Part shown: in pieces, positions 1-8,476 of the stretch
How positions within the stretch are numbered: the first letter of the stretch is position 1
Layout: every line of letters begins with the position of its first letter
NCBI RefSeq assembly: GCF_000807925.1
Contig: NZ_JRVC01000009.1
Span: forward strand, 62,001 to 126,000
Reading direction: 5' to 3'
From: Novosphingobium subterraneum
GTDB taxonomy: Bacteria; Pseudomonadota; Alphaproteobacteria; Sphingomonadales; Sphingomonadaceae
Length of the DNA stretch: 64,000 nt
The notes under the pieces: model-generated
Seen by the model: only the letters and a program-made list of their open reading frames with translations
Databases searched by the model: none
Told to the model about the DNA's origin: nothing
Translations under genes and position numbers: made by a program

Positions 1-652
1 AGCGCAAATGGCCGGTCATCGCGATCGGCGCATCCTTCAGCGCGCGGAACGGCGCGAGGTCCAGTTCCAGCTCCTCGGCACTCGCCGTAACAACCGGAGT
101 TTCCTTGTGGCTGTCGACCATCGACCGACCATGGCCGGGCATATGCTTGACCACGCCTGCAACGCCTGCTCGCGCCAGTCCGTCGAGCGTGGCCCGGCCA
201 AGCGCGGCAACGCGCATCGGCTCGGCCCCCAACGCACGGTCGCCGATAACGTCATGCGCCACGGGCTGGCGCACGTCGAGCAGCGGAAGGCAGTCCACGC
301 TGATGCCCACTTCTGCCAGATCGAGCCCCAGCGCATGGGCGTTGGCCCGTGCCGCCTCGATCGCGCTGGCGGGCGCCACGTCGTAAAGCCGGTCAAAGCG
401 TTCGCCCGGCGGGTAGGCCGCCCAGACCGGGGGTTTCATCCGCGCGACGCGCCCGCCTTCCTGATCGATGCAGATGAAGGTGCGGTCCCGCCCATGCAGT
501 GCCCGCAACTCGTCGGTCAACGCGCGCACCTGCGCGCGACTTTCGACGTTGCGCCCGAACAGGATATACCCCGCCGGATCCGCGTCGCGGAAAAAGGCGC
601 GTTCGTCTTCAGTCAGGGTCAGGCCGGAAAGCCCGAAAATTGCAGGCAACAT
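1..652 (-). CDS. nagZ: Beta-N-acetylhexosaminidase NagZ, C-terminus cut off by window edge
   Basis: Family 3 glycoside hydrolase that removes N-acetylglucosamine from cytoplasmic muropeptides during cell-wall recycling. Reading the minus strand from the ATG at 652 gives MLPAIFGLSGLTLTEDE, then the family blocks GYILFGRN, CIDQEGGRVARM, a VIGDRALG segment and KHMPGHGRSMVDSH. The last is the NagZ signature whose Asp-His pair lies on the flexible catalytic loop. About 217 codons are visible; the rest lies before base 1. It precedes the SPOR-protein/argS genes on the same strand, a common alphaproteobacterial neighbourhood, but here the TetR-Rieske pair is inserted between them. The start could lie a few codons upstream. 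Confidence 0.9.
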   Translation of the reverse strand, partial: MLPAIFGLSGLTLTEDERAFFRDADPAGYILFGRNVESRAQVRALTDELRALHGRDRTFICIDQEGGRVARMKPPVWAAYPPGERFDRLYDVAPASAIEAARANAHALGLDLAEVGISVDCLPLLDVRQPVAHDVIGDRALGAEPMRVAALGRATLDGLARAGVAGVVKHMPGHGRSMVDSHKETPVVTASAEELELDLAPFRALKDAPIAMTGHLR

Positions 653-739
653 GGCAGCGAACTTGCGAGTTTCGAAGCCTTTGGCAAGAGTTCCAGCCGC
701 GGCAATGGGGGATAATTGCGCCGTTTGCGACGTGATGCC

Positions 740-1396
740 TCAGGCCACTGGCGCAACCATGACCACCGGCGCAATCATGTGCGCGATGGCCGCTTCGATC
801 CAGTACGTGTCAGCAGGATCCGCGCCGGACATGGTGCGTATCAGATCGCCATTGCCAAATGTGACAAGGGCCGCACCGATCAGGCTGAAATAGGCGATTT
901 CCGGCCTGCTCCCACCAAGGTACCCTTTCAGCGAAAGCGCCGTGAACAAGGGGGCAAGCAGTTCCCACACCGGTGTTCCAAACGCCTCCACCAGCCATTT
1001 CTGTCGCTCTGAGTTCACCGAGAACTCCTGCAGCATCAGCCGCGTCAGGCGTGGCTCTTCGGCAAAGGTGCGCAGGAAGCCGGGCAGGATGCGCCATGCC
1101 GTCGCAACCGGATCACCAAGGGCATCGCCCGCCAGCTGGTGCCGAAGATGAACTTCTCCAGCGCGCGCGAACGCCTCGACCACCTTTTGCCATAGCGAAA
1201 GCTTGGTCGGGAAATAATAGGCCAGGTGGCCCTGTTCGATCCCTGCCGCAGCCGCAATCGCCCGCGTGCTGGCAGCTGCAAAGCCGACTTCCGAGAAAAC
1301 CCGCAACGCCGCTTCGAGCACGACACGCCTGTTCTCGTCACCGTCATAGCGGGACGGTTTCAACACGGGAGCGCGAGCTTGTCGGACCATCCGCAT
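740..1396 (-). CDS. TetR/AcrR-family transcriptional regulator
   Basis: DNA-binding repressor of 218 residues. The N-terminal TetR helix-turn-helix lies at about residues 22-68 (ALRVFSEVGFAAASTRAIA, then AAGIEQGHLAYYFPTKLSLW), followed by an all-helical ligand domain. It is divergent from the Rieske oxygenase gene, with a 102-base gap holding two palindromes, so it probably represses itself and the oxygenase. The inducer is unknown; the neighbour suggests an aromatic compound. The start is the first of two close ATG codons (1396 and 1390); either is possible. Confidence 0.88.
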   Translation of the reverse strand: MRMVRQARAPVLKPSRYDGDENRRVVLEAALRVFSEVGFAAASTRAIAAAAGIEQGHLAYYFPTKLSLWQKVVEAFARAGEVHLRHQLAGDALGDPVATAWRILPGFLRTFAEEPRLTRLMLQEFSVNSERQKWLVEAFGTPVWELLAPLFTALSLKGYLGGSRPEIAYFSLIGAALVTFGNGDLIRTMSGADPADTYWIEAAIAHMIAPVVMVAPVA

Positions 1397-1418
1397 CGAA
1401 TGGCCTGCCGCCGCGGAT

Positions 1419-1467
1419 TTGGCAAGCCAAGTTTGTCACTTGACAAATATCCTTAACAACTGACAAA
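1419..1467. promoter_or_regulatory. Paired palindromes, probable TetR operator region
   Basis: In the gap between the divergent TetR and Rieske genes, TTGGC-AA-GCCAA (1419-1430) is followed by TTTGTCA-CT-TGACAAA (1432-1447). Both have perfect arms and a 2-base centre. A third TGACAAA half-site starts at 1461, 20 bases after the half-site at 1441, so it faces the same side of the helix. A TTGACA hexamer (1440-1445) lies inside the second palindrome, but no good -10 box follows at 17 bases. The operator role is inferred from position and symmetry. Confidence 0.55.
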
Positions 1468-1498
1468 CATCCGGCGGTGTTATTTCGGGAGAACAGCC

Positions 1499-2545
1499 AT
1501 GTATCCGCTCAAGGTCGAGCAGCCCTATCCCCGCAACCAGTGGTGGGTTGCCGCCTACGGCAACGAAGTCGGGCGATCGCTGCTCATGCGCGAGATGCTG
1601 GGTGAGCGGGTTCTCCTGTACCGGACCGAGGCGGGCGACGCCGTAGCGCTCGGAGCAGTCTGCCCGCACCGCGCCTTTCCGCTGGAATTGGGGCGTCTGG
1701 TCGGCGATTCGGTACAGTGTGGCTATCACGGGTTCACCTTCGGAGCCGACGGGACATGCCAGCGCGTGCCCAGCCAGTCAGGCGTGCCCCAGAAATCGGC
1801 ATTGCGTCGCTATCCCGTGATCGAGACTGGCGGGCTTGTCTGGGTGTGGACGGGCAATGCAGAGGCTGCGGATCAGCGCATGCTTCCCGATCTTGGCGCG
1901 ATTGGCCTGGGCTGCGCGGACTGGGCGGTCGAGCAGCACGCACCGGTCACCATTGCTGCCCGATATACCCTGCTGATCGAAAACCTGCTTGATTTGAGCC
2001 ATGTGACCTTCATTCACGCCACTACGATCCCCGGCGGCGAGCAAGTGGCCTCGATTCCAGTCAAAGTCGAAGAAAGCGAAGCCGCCATAACCGTTGTTCG
2101 CAGGGGCGAGAACCTGCCTGCCAACTCTTTGATCCGAAGCCAGTTTCCGGACCAGGAAGGTCCCGTGCACCAGCACTTCGATGCGCAGTATCTCTCGCCT
2201 GCCCTGATCCGTACCAGGGGAGCGATGTCCGATGCGCTGACCGGTCGAACCTTGGGGACGCAGAACTACATCCACCTCATCACGCCCGTCTCGCCAACGC
2301 TGGTTCGGTATTTTGTCAACACCGCACGCGACTTTGCGACAGACAATCCGGCCCTGGGCGCAATGCAGATCGCCATGGGCGCACGCATACAGCCAGAGGA
2401 TATTGCCGCGATCGAAGCGATCGAGACGGTGCTGCAATCAGGAGCAACACTGCCGACCGAGATCAGCGCGCGGGTCGATAACGGCGCGTTGAAAGTACGG
2501 CGCAGACTGGAAGCGCAAATCAGGAAGGAGCTTTGCCCTTCCTGA
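1499..2545 (+). CDS. Rieske non-haem iron oxygenase, alpha subunit (VanA-like)
   Basis: Terminal oxygenase of 348 residues that would use electrons from a separate reductase to hydroxylate or O-demethylate an aromatic substrate. The Rieske [2Fe-2S] ligands are visible as CPHR and CGYHG at about residues 55-80. The mononuclear iron site follows in ENLLDLSHVTFIHATT, the D-x2-H-x4-H pattern. Length and domain order fit vanillate O-demethylase-type oxygenases (about 350 residues). No VanB-like reductase or ferredoxin lies nearby, so the electron donor must be encoded elsewhere. The divergent TetR gene is the likely regulator. The substrate cannot be read from sequence; vanillate, another methoxylated aromatic or a dicamba-type compound are all possible. 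Confidence 0.88.
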   Translation: MYPLKVEQPYPRNQWWVAAYGNEVGRSLLMREMLGERVLLYRTEAGDAVALGAVCPHRAFPLELGRLVGDSVQCGYHGFTFGADGTCQRVPSQSGVPQKSALRRYPVIETGGLVWVWTGNAEAADQRMLPDLGAIGLGCADWAVEQHAPVTIAARYTLLIENLLDLSHVTFIHATTIPGGEQVASIPVKVEESEAAITVVRRGENLPANSLIRSQFPDQEGPVHQHFDAQYLSPALIRTRGAMSDALTGRTLGTQNYIHLITPVSPTLVRYFVNTARDFATDNPALGAMQIAMGARIQPEDIAAIEAIETVLQSGATLPTEISARVDNGALKVRRRLEAQIRKELCPS

Positions 2546-2558
2546 CGTAACCGCTGGT

Positions 2559-3350
2559 TCAGCGCTTCACCTGGCACTTCAGGCCATTGGCCTGCAACCG
2601 TGAACAGAGCGCGTTGGCCGAAGCCAGATCACCCGCCACCGCCTGAAGGCGGTAGACAGTGCCGATATCGGCCTTGCCCTCGATCACGCGGTGCGAGAGA
2701 CCCTTCAAGGCTTCATGGTTGGCAATGAGCTTCTGCCAGCCCGCTTCCGCCGCTGCATTGGACGAGAAGGCGCCGACCTGCACGCCGACACCGCCGGTCG
2801 CAGCGGCCTGGTTCGGCTTCGGCGCAGAGGTCGCGCCGGCGCTCGGCTTGGCCGAAGGTGTTGGCGACAGGGCAGCTGCAGGGGCTGGCGCCGGGGTTGG
2901 CGCCGGGGTTGGCAAGGCGGAACCGGCAAGGTTGGCGACAGGCTTTTCCCCTTCGCTGACCTTGAAGCTGGAATCCCCGGTGCCTTCGAAAGTCTTGCCG
3001 CCGGGATCCTTTGGCGCGACCTTGTAGGGTTCACGGCTTGCCTCGATCAGGCTCCCGTCGGCCCCGGGAGGCCCTGCCGTGCGGTTGCTGGCGTACCAGA
3101 TCCCGCCAACCAGCGCCGCAAGCACCACAAGGCCCATCACGGCAAAGCCGATCAGACGGCCATTGCCGCTGTCTTCGTCCTCACCATCGATATCGTCAGC
3201 GCTTTCGAGCCAGGGCAGGCGTTCCTCGTCGCCGAGCGCAAGCCGGTCCCCTGCGGGTTCCGCCATCTCGGCAGAGACGTCAAACGGCTTGCCCGGCTCT
3301 TCGTCCCACGAATTCTGCCCGTTTTCCCCGTTCATGCCAGACCCGTTCAT
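2559..3350 (-). CDS. SPOR-domain membrane protein
   Basis: Bitopic inner-membrane protein of 263 residues. An acidic cytoplasmic N-terminus is followed by one membrane segment (LIGFAVMGLVVLAALVGGIWY), a long Pro/Ala-rich periplasmic linker and a C-terminal SPOR domain (from GVQVGAFSSNAAAEAGW to the end). SPOR domains bind denuded glycan strands at the division septum. I chose the ATG at 3350, 22 bases after the argS stop; the longer frame would overlap argS. It is probably cotranscribed with argS. The linker is low-complexity, with PTPAP-type repeats. The exact cell-division role is inferred from the family. Confidence 0.85.
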   Translation of the reverse strand: MNGSGMNGENGQNSWDEEPGKPFDVSAEMAEPAGDRLALGDEERLPWLESADDIDGEDEDSGNGRLIGFAVMGLVVLAALVGGIWYASNRTAGPPGADGSLIEASREPYKVAPKDPGGKTFEGTGDSSFKVSEGEKPVANLAGSALPTPAPTPAPAPAAALSPTPSAKPSAGATSAPKPNQAAATGGVGVQVGAFSSNAAAEAGWQKLIANHEALKGLSHRVIEGKADIGTVYRLQAVAGDLASANALCSRLQANGLKCQVKR

Positions 3351-3372
3351 GAGTGCCCTGCCCCGATTGACG

Positions 3373-5121
3373 TCAAAGTTCTTGCGCTGCCTCAACGCCC
3401 AATAGCGCAAGACCGTTACGAATTACCTGCCCGATTTGTTGGGCGAGGAAAAGGCGGGCTGCAGTCATTGCGGAGTCTTGTGCCACAATGAAGCGCTTCT
3501 CGGGCCGGTCGTTGCCGAGATTGTAGTACGAGTGGAACGCCGAGGCGAGATCGTGGAGGAAGAAGGCGATGCGGTGCGGCTCACGCGCCACGGCAGCGGC
3601 TTCGACCGTGCGCGGGAATTGCGCAGCGAGCTTGACCAGTGCCAGCTCCTCCTCGCCCAGCAGCGAGAGATTTTCCCTTGACGGGGCAAAGCCTTCGTCG
3701 GCGCCCTTGCGAATGTTCCTGCAGATGCGCGCGTGGGCGTACTGCACGTAGAACACCGGGTTGTCCTTGCTGGCTTCGACCACCTTGTCGAAATCGAAGT
3801 CCATCTGCGCGTCGGGCTTGCGGGTGAGCATGGTGAAACGCACCACGTCCTTGCCGACCATCTCGACGACATCGGCCAGCGTGACGAAGTTGCCGGAACG
3901 CTTGGACATCTTGAAGGGCTGGCCGCCCTTCATCAACTGCACCATCTGCACCAGCTTGACCTCGAACGGCTTGGGCTCACCACCCTCCGCGCTGGTCAGC
4001 GCGGCAACCGCGGCCTTGATCCGCTTGACGGTGCCAGCATGGTCAGCGCCCCAGATATCCACGAGGGCATCAGCCGACTGCGCCTTCTGGAAGTGGTAGG
4101 CGAGGTCTGCGCCGAAGTAGGTCCAGGCGCCGTTCGACTTCTTGATCGGACGATCCTGATCGTCGCCGAACTTTGTCGAACGGAACAGCGGCAGCTCAAC
4201 CGGCTCCCAGTCTTCCGGCGTCTTGCCCTTGGGCGCTTCGAGCAGGCCATCATAGACAAGATCGTGGGCGCGCAGCCACTGTTCGGCCGCGTCCACCTTG
4301 CCCGAAGCCTGAAGCTCCGCTTCGGATGAGAAAAGGTCATGGTGAATGCCGAGCGTGGCAAGATCGGCGCGGATCATGTCCATCATCGCGGCAACGGCGC
4401 GGGTGCGGAAGAGGATCAGCCAGTCAGCTTCGGGCGCACCGACGTACTTGTCGCCGAACTCGTCCGCGAGCGCCTTGCCCACGGGAACAAGATAGTCGCC
4501 GGGGTAGAGGCCTTCGGGGATTTCGATGCTTTCGCCCAGCGCCTCGCGGTAGCGCATGTGCACCGAGCGGGCGAGGACATCGACTTGTGCCCCTGCATCG
4601 TTGACGTAGTATTCCTTGATGACCTTGTGCCCGCTGAACACGAGCAGGTCCGCCAGCGCATCGCCGACCACCGCGCCACGGCAGTGGCCCATGTGCATCG
4701 GCCCGGTCGGATTGGCCGAGACGTACTCGACGTTGACGATCTTGCCGCCGCCCATGGCCGACCGACCATAATTCGCGCCTGCCGACGCGATCAGCGCGAG
4801 TTCACCGCGCCAGGCATCGTCGGTCAGCCGCAGGTTGATGAAGCCGGGCCCGGCAATCTCGGCCGAAACGACGCGCGGCTCCTTTTCAAGTTCGGCCACC
4901 AGCGCAGTCGCCAGCGCGCGCGGATTGGTGCCCGCGGGCTTGGCCAGCACCATCGCCGCGTTGGTCGCCAGATCCCCATGCGAAGGATCGCGCGGCGGCT
5001 CGCACGTCACCGCGCCTCGGTTCAGACCAGCAGGGAGGGTTCCTGCGGCTTCGAGCGCAGTCAGCGCGGTGTCGATTACCGAGGCGAAGTCGGCGTGGAG
5101 GTTGATCCGGGCGTCAGTCAT
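3373..5121 (-). CDS. argS: Arginyl-tRNA synthetase
   Basis: Class I aminoacyl-tRNA synthetase of 582 residues that charges tRNA-Arg with arginine. It has the ArgS N-terminal additional domain, then the HIGH-type motif in NPTGPMHMGHCRGAVVGD, a KMSKS-type motif in FKMSKRSGNF, and a C-terminal DALR anticodon-binding domain ending LLGVEAAQEL. The start is placed at ATG 5121 (MTDARINLHADF), because homologues begin near this point and the 14 residues upstream look non-coding. The SPOR-protein gene follows after 22 bases. Confidence 0.97.
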   Translation of the reverse strand: MTDARINLHADFASVIDTALTALEAAGTLPAGLNRGAVTCEPPRDPSHGDLATNAAMVLAKPAGTNPRALATALVAELEKEPRVVSAEIAGPGFINLRLTDDAWRGELALIASAGANYGRSAMGGGKIVNVEYVSANPTGPMHMGHCRGAVVGDALADLLVFSGHKVIKEYYVNDAGAQVDVLARSVHMRYREALGESIEIPEGLYPGDYLVPVGKALADEFGDKYVGAPEADWLILFRTRAVAAMMDMIRADLATLGIHHDLFSSEAELQASGKVDAAEQWLRAHDLVYDGLLEAPKGKTPEDWEPVELPLFRSTKFGDDQDRPIKKSNGAWTYFGADLAYHFQKAQSADALVDIWGADHAGTVKRIKAAVAALTSAEGGEPKPFEVKLVQMVQLMKGGQPFKMSKRSGNFVTLADVVEMVGKDVVRFTMLTRKPDAQMDFDFDKVVEASKDNPVFYVQYAHARICRNIRKGADEGFAPSRENLSLLGEEELALVKLAAQFPRTVEAAAVAREPHRIAFFLHDLASAFHSYYNLGNDRPEKRFIVAQDSAMTAARLFLAQQIGQVIRNGLALLGVEAAQEL

Positions 5122-5188
5122 GGGCGGGCGGTTAGCCCAATCACGGACAAAGCGAAAGGGCATCGATCTACCTGCCCTTCACTCCGGC

Positions 5189-5252
5189 GAGTTGCCGCTC
5201 TGCCTGCGAGAGTTGCAGGTGAGTTGCCCCTCTGCCCCCGAGAGTTGGAGAC
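5189..5252. repeat. Two-copy 32-bp tandem repeat
   Basis: Two head-to-tail 32-base units (5189-5220 and 5221-5252) agree at 26 of 32 positions by eye. Both start GAGTTGCC and contain CGAGAGTTG. They fill most of the gap between the lipoprotein gene and argS and end exactly where the lipoprotein stop codon begins. Function unknown. Similar GAGAGTTG-rich sequence occurs inside ydbH near 56,230-56,280. Confidence 0.75.
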
Positions 5253-5915
5253 TTACTTGCGGACGTTGTACTGGAGCTGCGCGTCGGTCAGCTGGAAGCC
5301 GACGAGCAGTTCGAAGTTGGCCTTGGAGAGAGCTGCCTTGACATCGGGCTGCGAAAGCGGATCGACTGCTGCGTCTTCGTCGCCCGCGCGCCGCTTGCGC
5401 GAGATGCGCTTGACGATGTCTTCCGGAAGCGATGCCTCGGCCTTGTCCACATCGGCTCCGGCCTGCGCCCGACCCGTGGCGCGATCCTGCCCGTCGGCGA
5501 AATCGATCACGACCTTGCCCACGCGCTTGGCCACGACGATGTTACCGCCGCGCACGACAGTGGAGAAATAGGGCAGTTCGACGCGGCGTGCGCCGACCTT
5601 GCTCGACCGGCGGGCCAGCACGTCGAAGCTGGCGACAGAGTGCAGCTTCGAACCGTCGGTGCACTGTGCGCGCAGGTTGGTGATCGTCGCCTCGATATCG
5701 ATCGCCGCCGAATCGGTGCGAGACGGATCGCTGAAAACGGTGACGTCGCCGGTGTAATCAGGGATGCCCACGCGCGGACACGGATCGCGCAGCGCCGTGA
5801 CGCCCACCGCGTCATCAACGACAAGCTCGCCCTTCTTGCCGCCGCAGGCCGAAAGCGCGAGGGCTGCCACGAGCGGGGCGCCCAGAATTGCGATACGGCG
5901 GGCACTTGCGTTCAT
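5253..5915 (-). CDS. Conserved hypothetical lipoprotein
   Basis: Predicted lipoprotein of 220 residues. The N-terminus (MNASARRIAILG, then a hydrophobic stretch ending in ALSAC) is a lipoprotein signal with Cys at about residue 25. The rest is soluble and periplasmic, with two further Cys residues (DPCPR and AQCTD) that could form a disulfide. I do not recognise an assigned function; similar proteins are annotated as hypothetical in sphingomonads. I chose ATG 5915 because the upstream extension is Arg/Gly-rich and lacks a signal peptide. It lies upstream of argS on the same strand and divergent from ispH. Confidence 0.75.
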   Translation of the reverse strand: MNASARRIAILGAPLVAALALSACGGKKGELVVDDAVGVTALRDPCPRVGIPDYTGDVTVFSDPSRTDSAAIDIEATITNLRAQCTDGSKLHSVASFDVLARRSSKVGARRVELPYFSTVVRGGNIVVAKRVGKVVIDFADGQDRATGRAQAGADVDKAEASLPEDIVKRISRKRRAGDEDAAVDPLSQPDVKAALSKANFELLVGFQLTDAQLQYNVRK

Positions 5916-6050
5916 GGGCACTCGATCCTCGATACTTGCAGCGTCTGATCGACCGGAAACCGAACTCCGGCCAACATTTCGGCCACCTCTACCCACCGCA
6001 GCCGCTTTCGGCAATGGCGGTACGCCGCGCTTGCTGCTAAGGGCCGCAGG

Positions 6051-7019
6051 ATGAACGCCAGCTTGCCAGACGTCGCTGCCGAAACGGCTCCATTACGCCT
6101 TCTCATTGCTGCTCCGCGCGGCTTCTGCGCCGGGGTCGACCGGGCGATAGAGATCGTCGAACGCGCGCTGCAGCGCTATGGCGCGCCGGTCTATGTCCGG
6201 CACGAGATCGTGCATAACCGCTTCGTCGTGGACGGCCTGAAGGCCAAAGGCGCGATCTTCGTGGAGGAACTGGATCAGGTCCCGGATGGCGCGCCGGTGG
6301 TGTTCTCGGCGCATGGCGTGCCCAAGGTCGTGCCGCAGGATGCGACCGCGCGCGGGCTCGACTGGCTCGATGCCACTTGCCCACTCGTGTCCAAGGTCCA
6401 CCGCCAAGCCGAGCGCCAGGTCGAGGCCGGGCGCCACATCCTGTTCGTCGGCCACAAGGGTCATCCCGAAGTGATCGGCACGATGGGCCAGGTCCCCGAA
6501 GGTTCGATCTCGCTGGTCGAGACCGTGGATGACGTCGCCAAGCTGTCATTCCCGGCCGACGCGCCGCTTGCGTTCCTGACGCAGACGACCCTTTCGGTGG
6601 ACGATACTGCCGAAATCGTGGCGGCGCTGCGTGCGAAGTTCCCGCAGATCGCCGGGCCAAAGGCCGAAGATATCTGCTATGCCACTTCGAACCGGCAGGA
6701 AGCGGTCAAGGCCATTGCCGGGGAATGCGACCTGCTGCTGGTAATCGGTGCGCCGAACAGCTCCAATTCGCTGCGTCTGGTCGAGGTGGCCGAGCGCATG
6801 GGCACGCGTTCGCGCCTGATCCAGCGCGCGAACGAGATCGATCCCGAATGGCTAGAAGGCGTGAACACGCTGGGGCTCACCGCGGGGGCCTCCGCGCCCG
6901 AAGTGCTGGTGCGGGAAGTGGTGGCGAAGATCGGAGAGCTGCGCCCCATCTCGGAAGAGACGGTGACCACCGCCGAGGAAAAGATGGTTTTCAAGCTGCC
7001 GCGCCAGCTGCTCGACTAA
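6051..7019 (+). CDS. ispH: 4-hydroxy-3-methylbut-2-enyl diphosphate reductase
   Basis: Last enzyme of the methylerythritol phosphate pathway, reducing HMBPP to IPP and DMAPP with a [4Fe-4S] cluster. The three cluster cysteines are present: [12 protein letters not shown] near the N-terminus, [11 protein letters not shown] at about residue 110, and [11 protein letters not shown] at about residue 205. The C-terminal substrate loop [12 protein letters not shown] and [10 protein letters not shown] are also typical. Length (322 residues) fits the family. It starts a plus-strand run with thrB (12-base gap) and rnhA (overlapping). Confidence 0.97.
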   Translation: MNASLPDVAAETAPLRLLIAAPRGFCAGVDRAIEIVERALQRYGAPVYVRHEIVHNRFVVDGLKAKGAIFVEELDQVPDGAPVVFSAHGVPKVVPQDATARGLDWLDATCPLVSKVHRQAERQVEAGRHILFVGHKGHPEVIGTMGQVPEGSISLVETVDDVAKLSFPADAPLAFLTQTTLSVDDTAEIVAALRAKFPQIAGPKAEDICYATSNRQEAVKAIAGECDLLLVIGAPNSSNSLRLVEVAERMGTRSRLIQRANEIDPEWLEGVNTLGLTAGASAPEVLVREVVAKIGELRPISEETVTTAEEKMVFKLPRQLLD

Positions 7020-7031
7020 GGCGCAAGCAAC

Positions 7032-8003
7032 ATGGCGGTCTATACCCAGATCGGCGCGGAAGAGATGGCCGCGCTTGTCAACGAATTCGACGTGGGCGCA
7101 CTGGTCTCGGCCAAGGGCATCGCCGAGGGCGTCTCGAACTCCAACTGGTTGCTGGAAACGACGGGCCGGGATGGCAGCGGTGCGCGCTTCATCCTGACGA
7201 TGTACGAGTTCCGCATCGAGCTGGAGGACCTGCCCTACTTCCTCTCGCTGCTCGATCACCTGGCTGCAAAGGGCTGCCCGGTGCCGCGCACCATCCACGA
7301 TCGCGAGGGGGCGCTGTTCCGCAGGCGGGGCGAAAAGGCGCTGGCGCTGATTGAATTCCTCCCCGGCGTTTCGGTGAGCGAACCGACGGTGGGACAGGCC
7401 CGAGCGGTAGGTGCTGCGCTGGCGCAGATGCATCAGGCGTCGGCGGACTTTGTCGGCACGCGTGCGAACGGGATGGGCCTCGCCGAATGGCAGCGGCTGT
7501 TTGATGCCTGCGGACCCGAAGGGCTGGCCGCGATCGATCCCGAACTGGCCGGGCTGGTTGCCGAGCACATGCCGAAGATCGCTGCAGGCTGGCCGCAGGA
7601 CCTGCCGTGTGCGGTCATCCACGCCGACCTGTTTCCCGACAACGTGCTGATGCTGGGCGACAAGGTTACCGGGCTGATCGACTTCTATTTCGCCTGCAAC
7701 GACCTGATGGCCTACGACGTCGCGGTGACGCATGCGGCGTGGTGCTTCGACGCGACGGGCCGGAACTTCAGCACCGAGCTCTCGGCAGCACTGCTCGATG
7801 GGTATGAGGCGGTACGGCCACTGTCGGCGAAGGAGCGGGCTGCCCTGCCCCTGCTGGCGCAAGGGGCGGCAATGCGCTTCACTTCGAGCCGCGCCTACGA
7901 CTGGCTCAATACACCCGCCGACGCGCTGGTGGTGCGCAAGGACCCGATGGCATTCGCCCGGCGCTTGCAGTTCTATGCGGCGAACCCGGGGGTATTCGCG
8001 TGA
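7032..8003 (+). CDS. thrB: Homoserine kinase, ThrB2 / fructosamine-kinase-like type
   Basis: Phosphorylates homoserine in threonine biosynthesis. The 323-residue sequence has the aminoglycoside phosphotransferase-like fold, not the GHMP-kinase fold of E. coli Thr[12 protein letters not shown] in the N-lobe, the catalytic loop [13 protein letters not shown], and the metal-binding [16 protein letters not shown]. This type is usual in alphaproteobacteria, where thrB lies between ispH and rnhA as here. The stop overlaps the rnhA start, suggesting translational coupling. Confidence 0.94.
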   Translation: MAVYTQIGAEEMAALVNEFDVGALVSAKGIAEGVSNSNWLLETTGRDGSGARFILTMYEFRIELEDLPYFLSLLDHLAAKGCPVPRTIHDREGALFRRRGEKALALIEFLPGVSVSEPTVGQARAVGAALAQMHQASADFVGTRANGMGLAEWQRLFDACGPEGLAAIDPELAGLVAEHMPKIAAGWPQDLPCAVIHADLFPDNVLMLGDKVTGLIDFYFACNDLMAYDVAVTHAAWCFDATGRNFSTELSAALLDGYEAVRPLSAKERAALPLLAQGAAMRFTSSRAYDWLNTPADALVVRKDPMAFARRLQFYAANPGVFA

Positions 8004-8431
8004 AGCACGTCGAGATCTTCACCGACGGCGCGTGCAAGGGCAATCCCGGCAAGGGTGGCTGGGGTGCGCTGCTGCGCATGGGCGAGCACGAGAAGGAAAT
8101 GGCCGGCTCTGAAAAGGAGACGACCAACAACCGCATGGAGCTGATGGGCGCGATCATGGCGCTGCAGGCCTTGAAGCAGCCGTGCCGGGTGACACTCCAT
8201 ACCGACAGCAAATACGTGCTCGACGGCATCACCAAGTGGGTGTTCGGCTGGCAGAAGAAGGGCTGGAAGACGGCCGACAACAAGCCGGTCAAGAACGAAG
8301 ACCTGTGGCGCGCGCTGGTGGAAGCCGTGCGTCCGCACAAGGTCGAATGGGTCTGGGTCAAGGGCCACGACGGCCACCCCGAGAACGAGCGGGTCGACAA
8401 GCTGGCAAGCGACGCGGCAGTGGCGGCCTGA
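8000..8431 (+). CDS. rnhA: Ribonuclease HI
   Basis: Degrades the RNA strand of RNA-DNA hybrids in the cytoplasm. The 143-residue protein shows the four acidic active-site residues: [16 protein letters not shown] (Asp), [10 protein letters not shown] (Glu), [12 protein letters not shown] (Asp) and [12 protein letters not shown] (Asp), plus the conserved [11 protein letters not shown] loop with its active-site His. It starts with GTG at 8000, overlapping the thrB stop. The next gene, converging from the minus strand, ends 45 bases later. Confidence 0.97.
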   Translation: MKHVEIFTDGACKGNPGKGGWGALLRMGEHEKEMAGSEKETTNNRMELMGAIMALQALKQPCRVTLHTDSKYVLDGITKWVFGWQKKGWKTADNKPVKNEDLWRALVEAVRPHKVEWVWVKGHDGHPENERVDKLASDAAVAA

Positions 8432-8476
8432 CGGCGGCTGCCGCCGCCAAGGAGACTGGCAGCATACGCAGACTTG

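Noticed and set aside
2880..2940. GCCGGGGTTGGC-type short repeats as a CRISPR or mobile repeat
   Set aside because: They encode the Pro/Ala linker of the SPOR protein and have no spacers.
4339..5571. 410-residue open frame on the plus strand across argS
   Set aside because: It is antisense to a clear argS with HIGH and KMSK motifs; long antisense frames are common in GC-rich DNA and its translation resembles no family.
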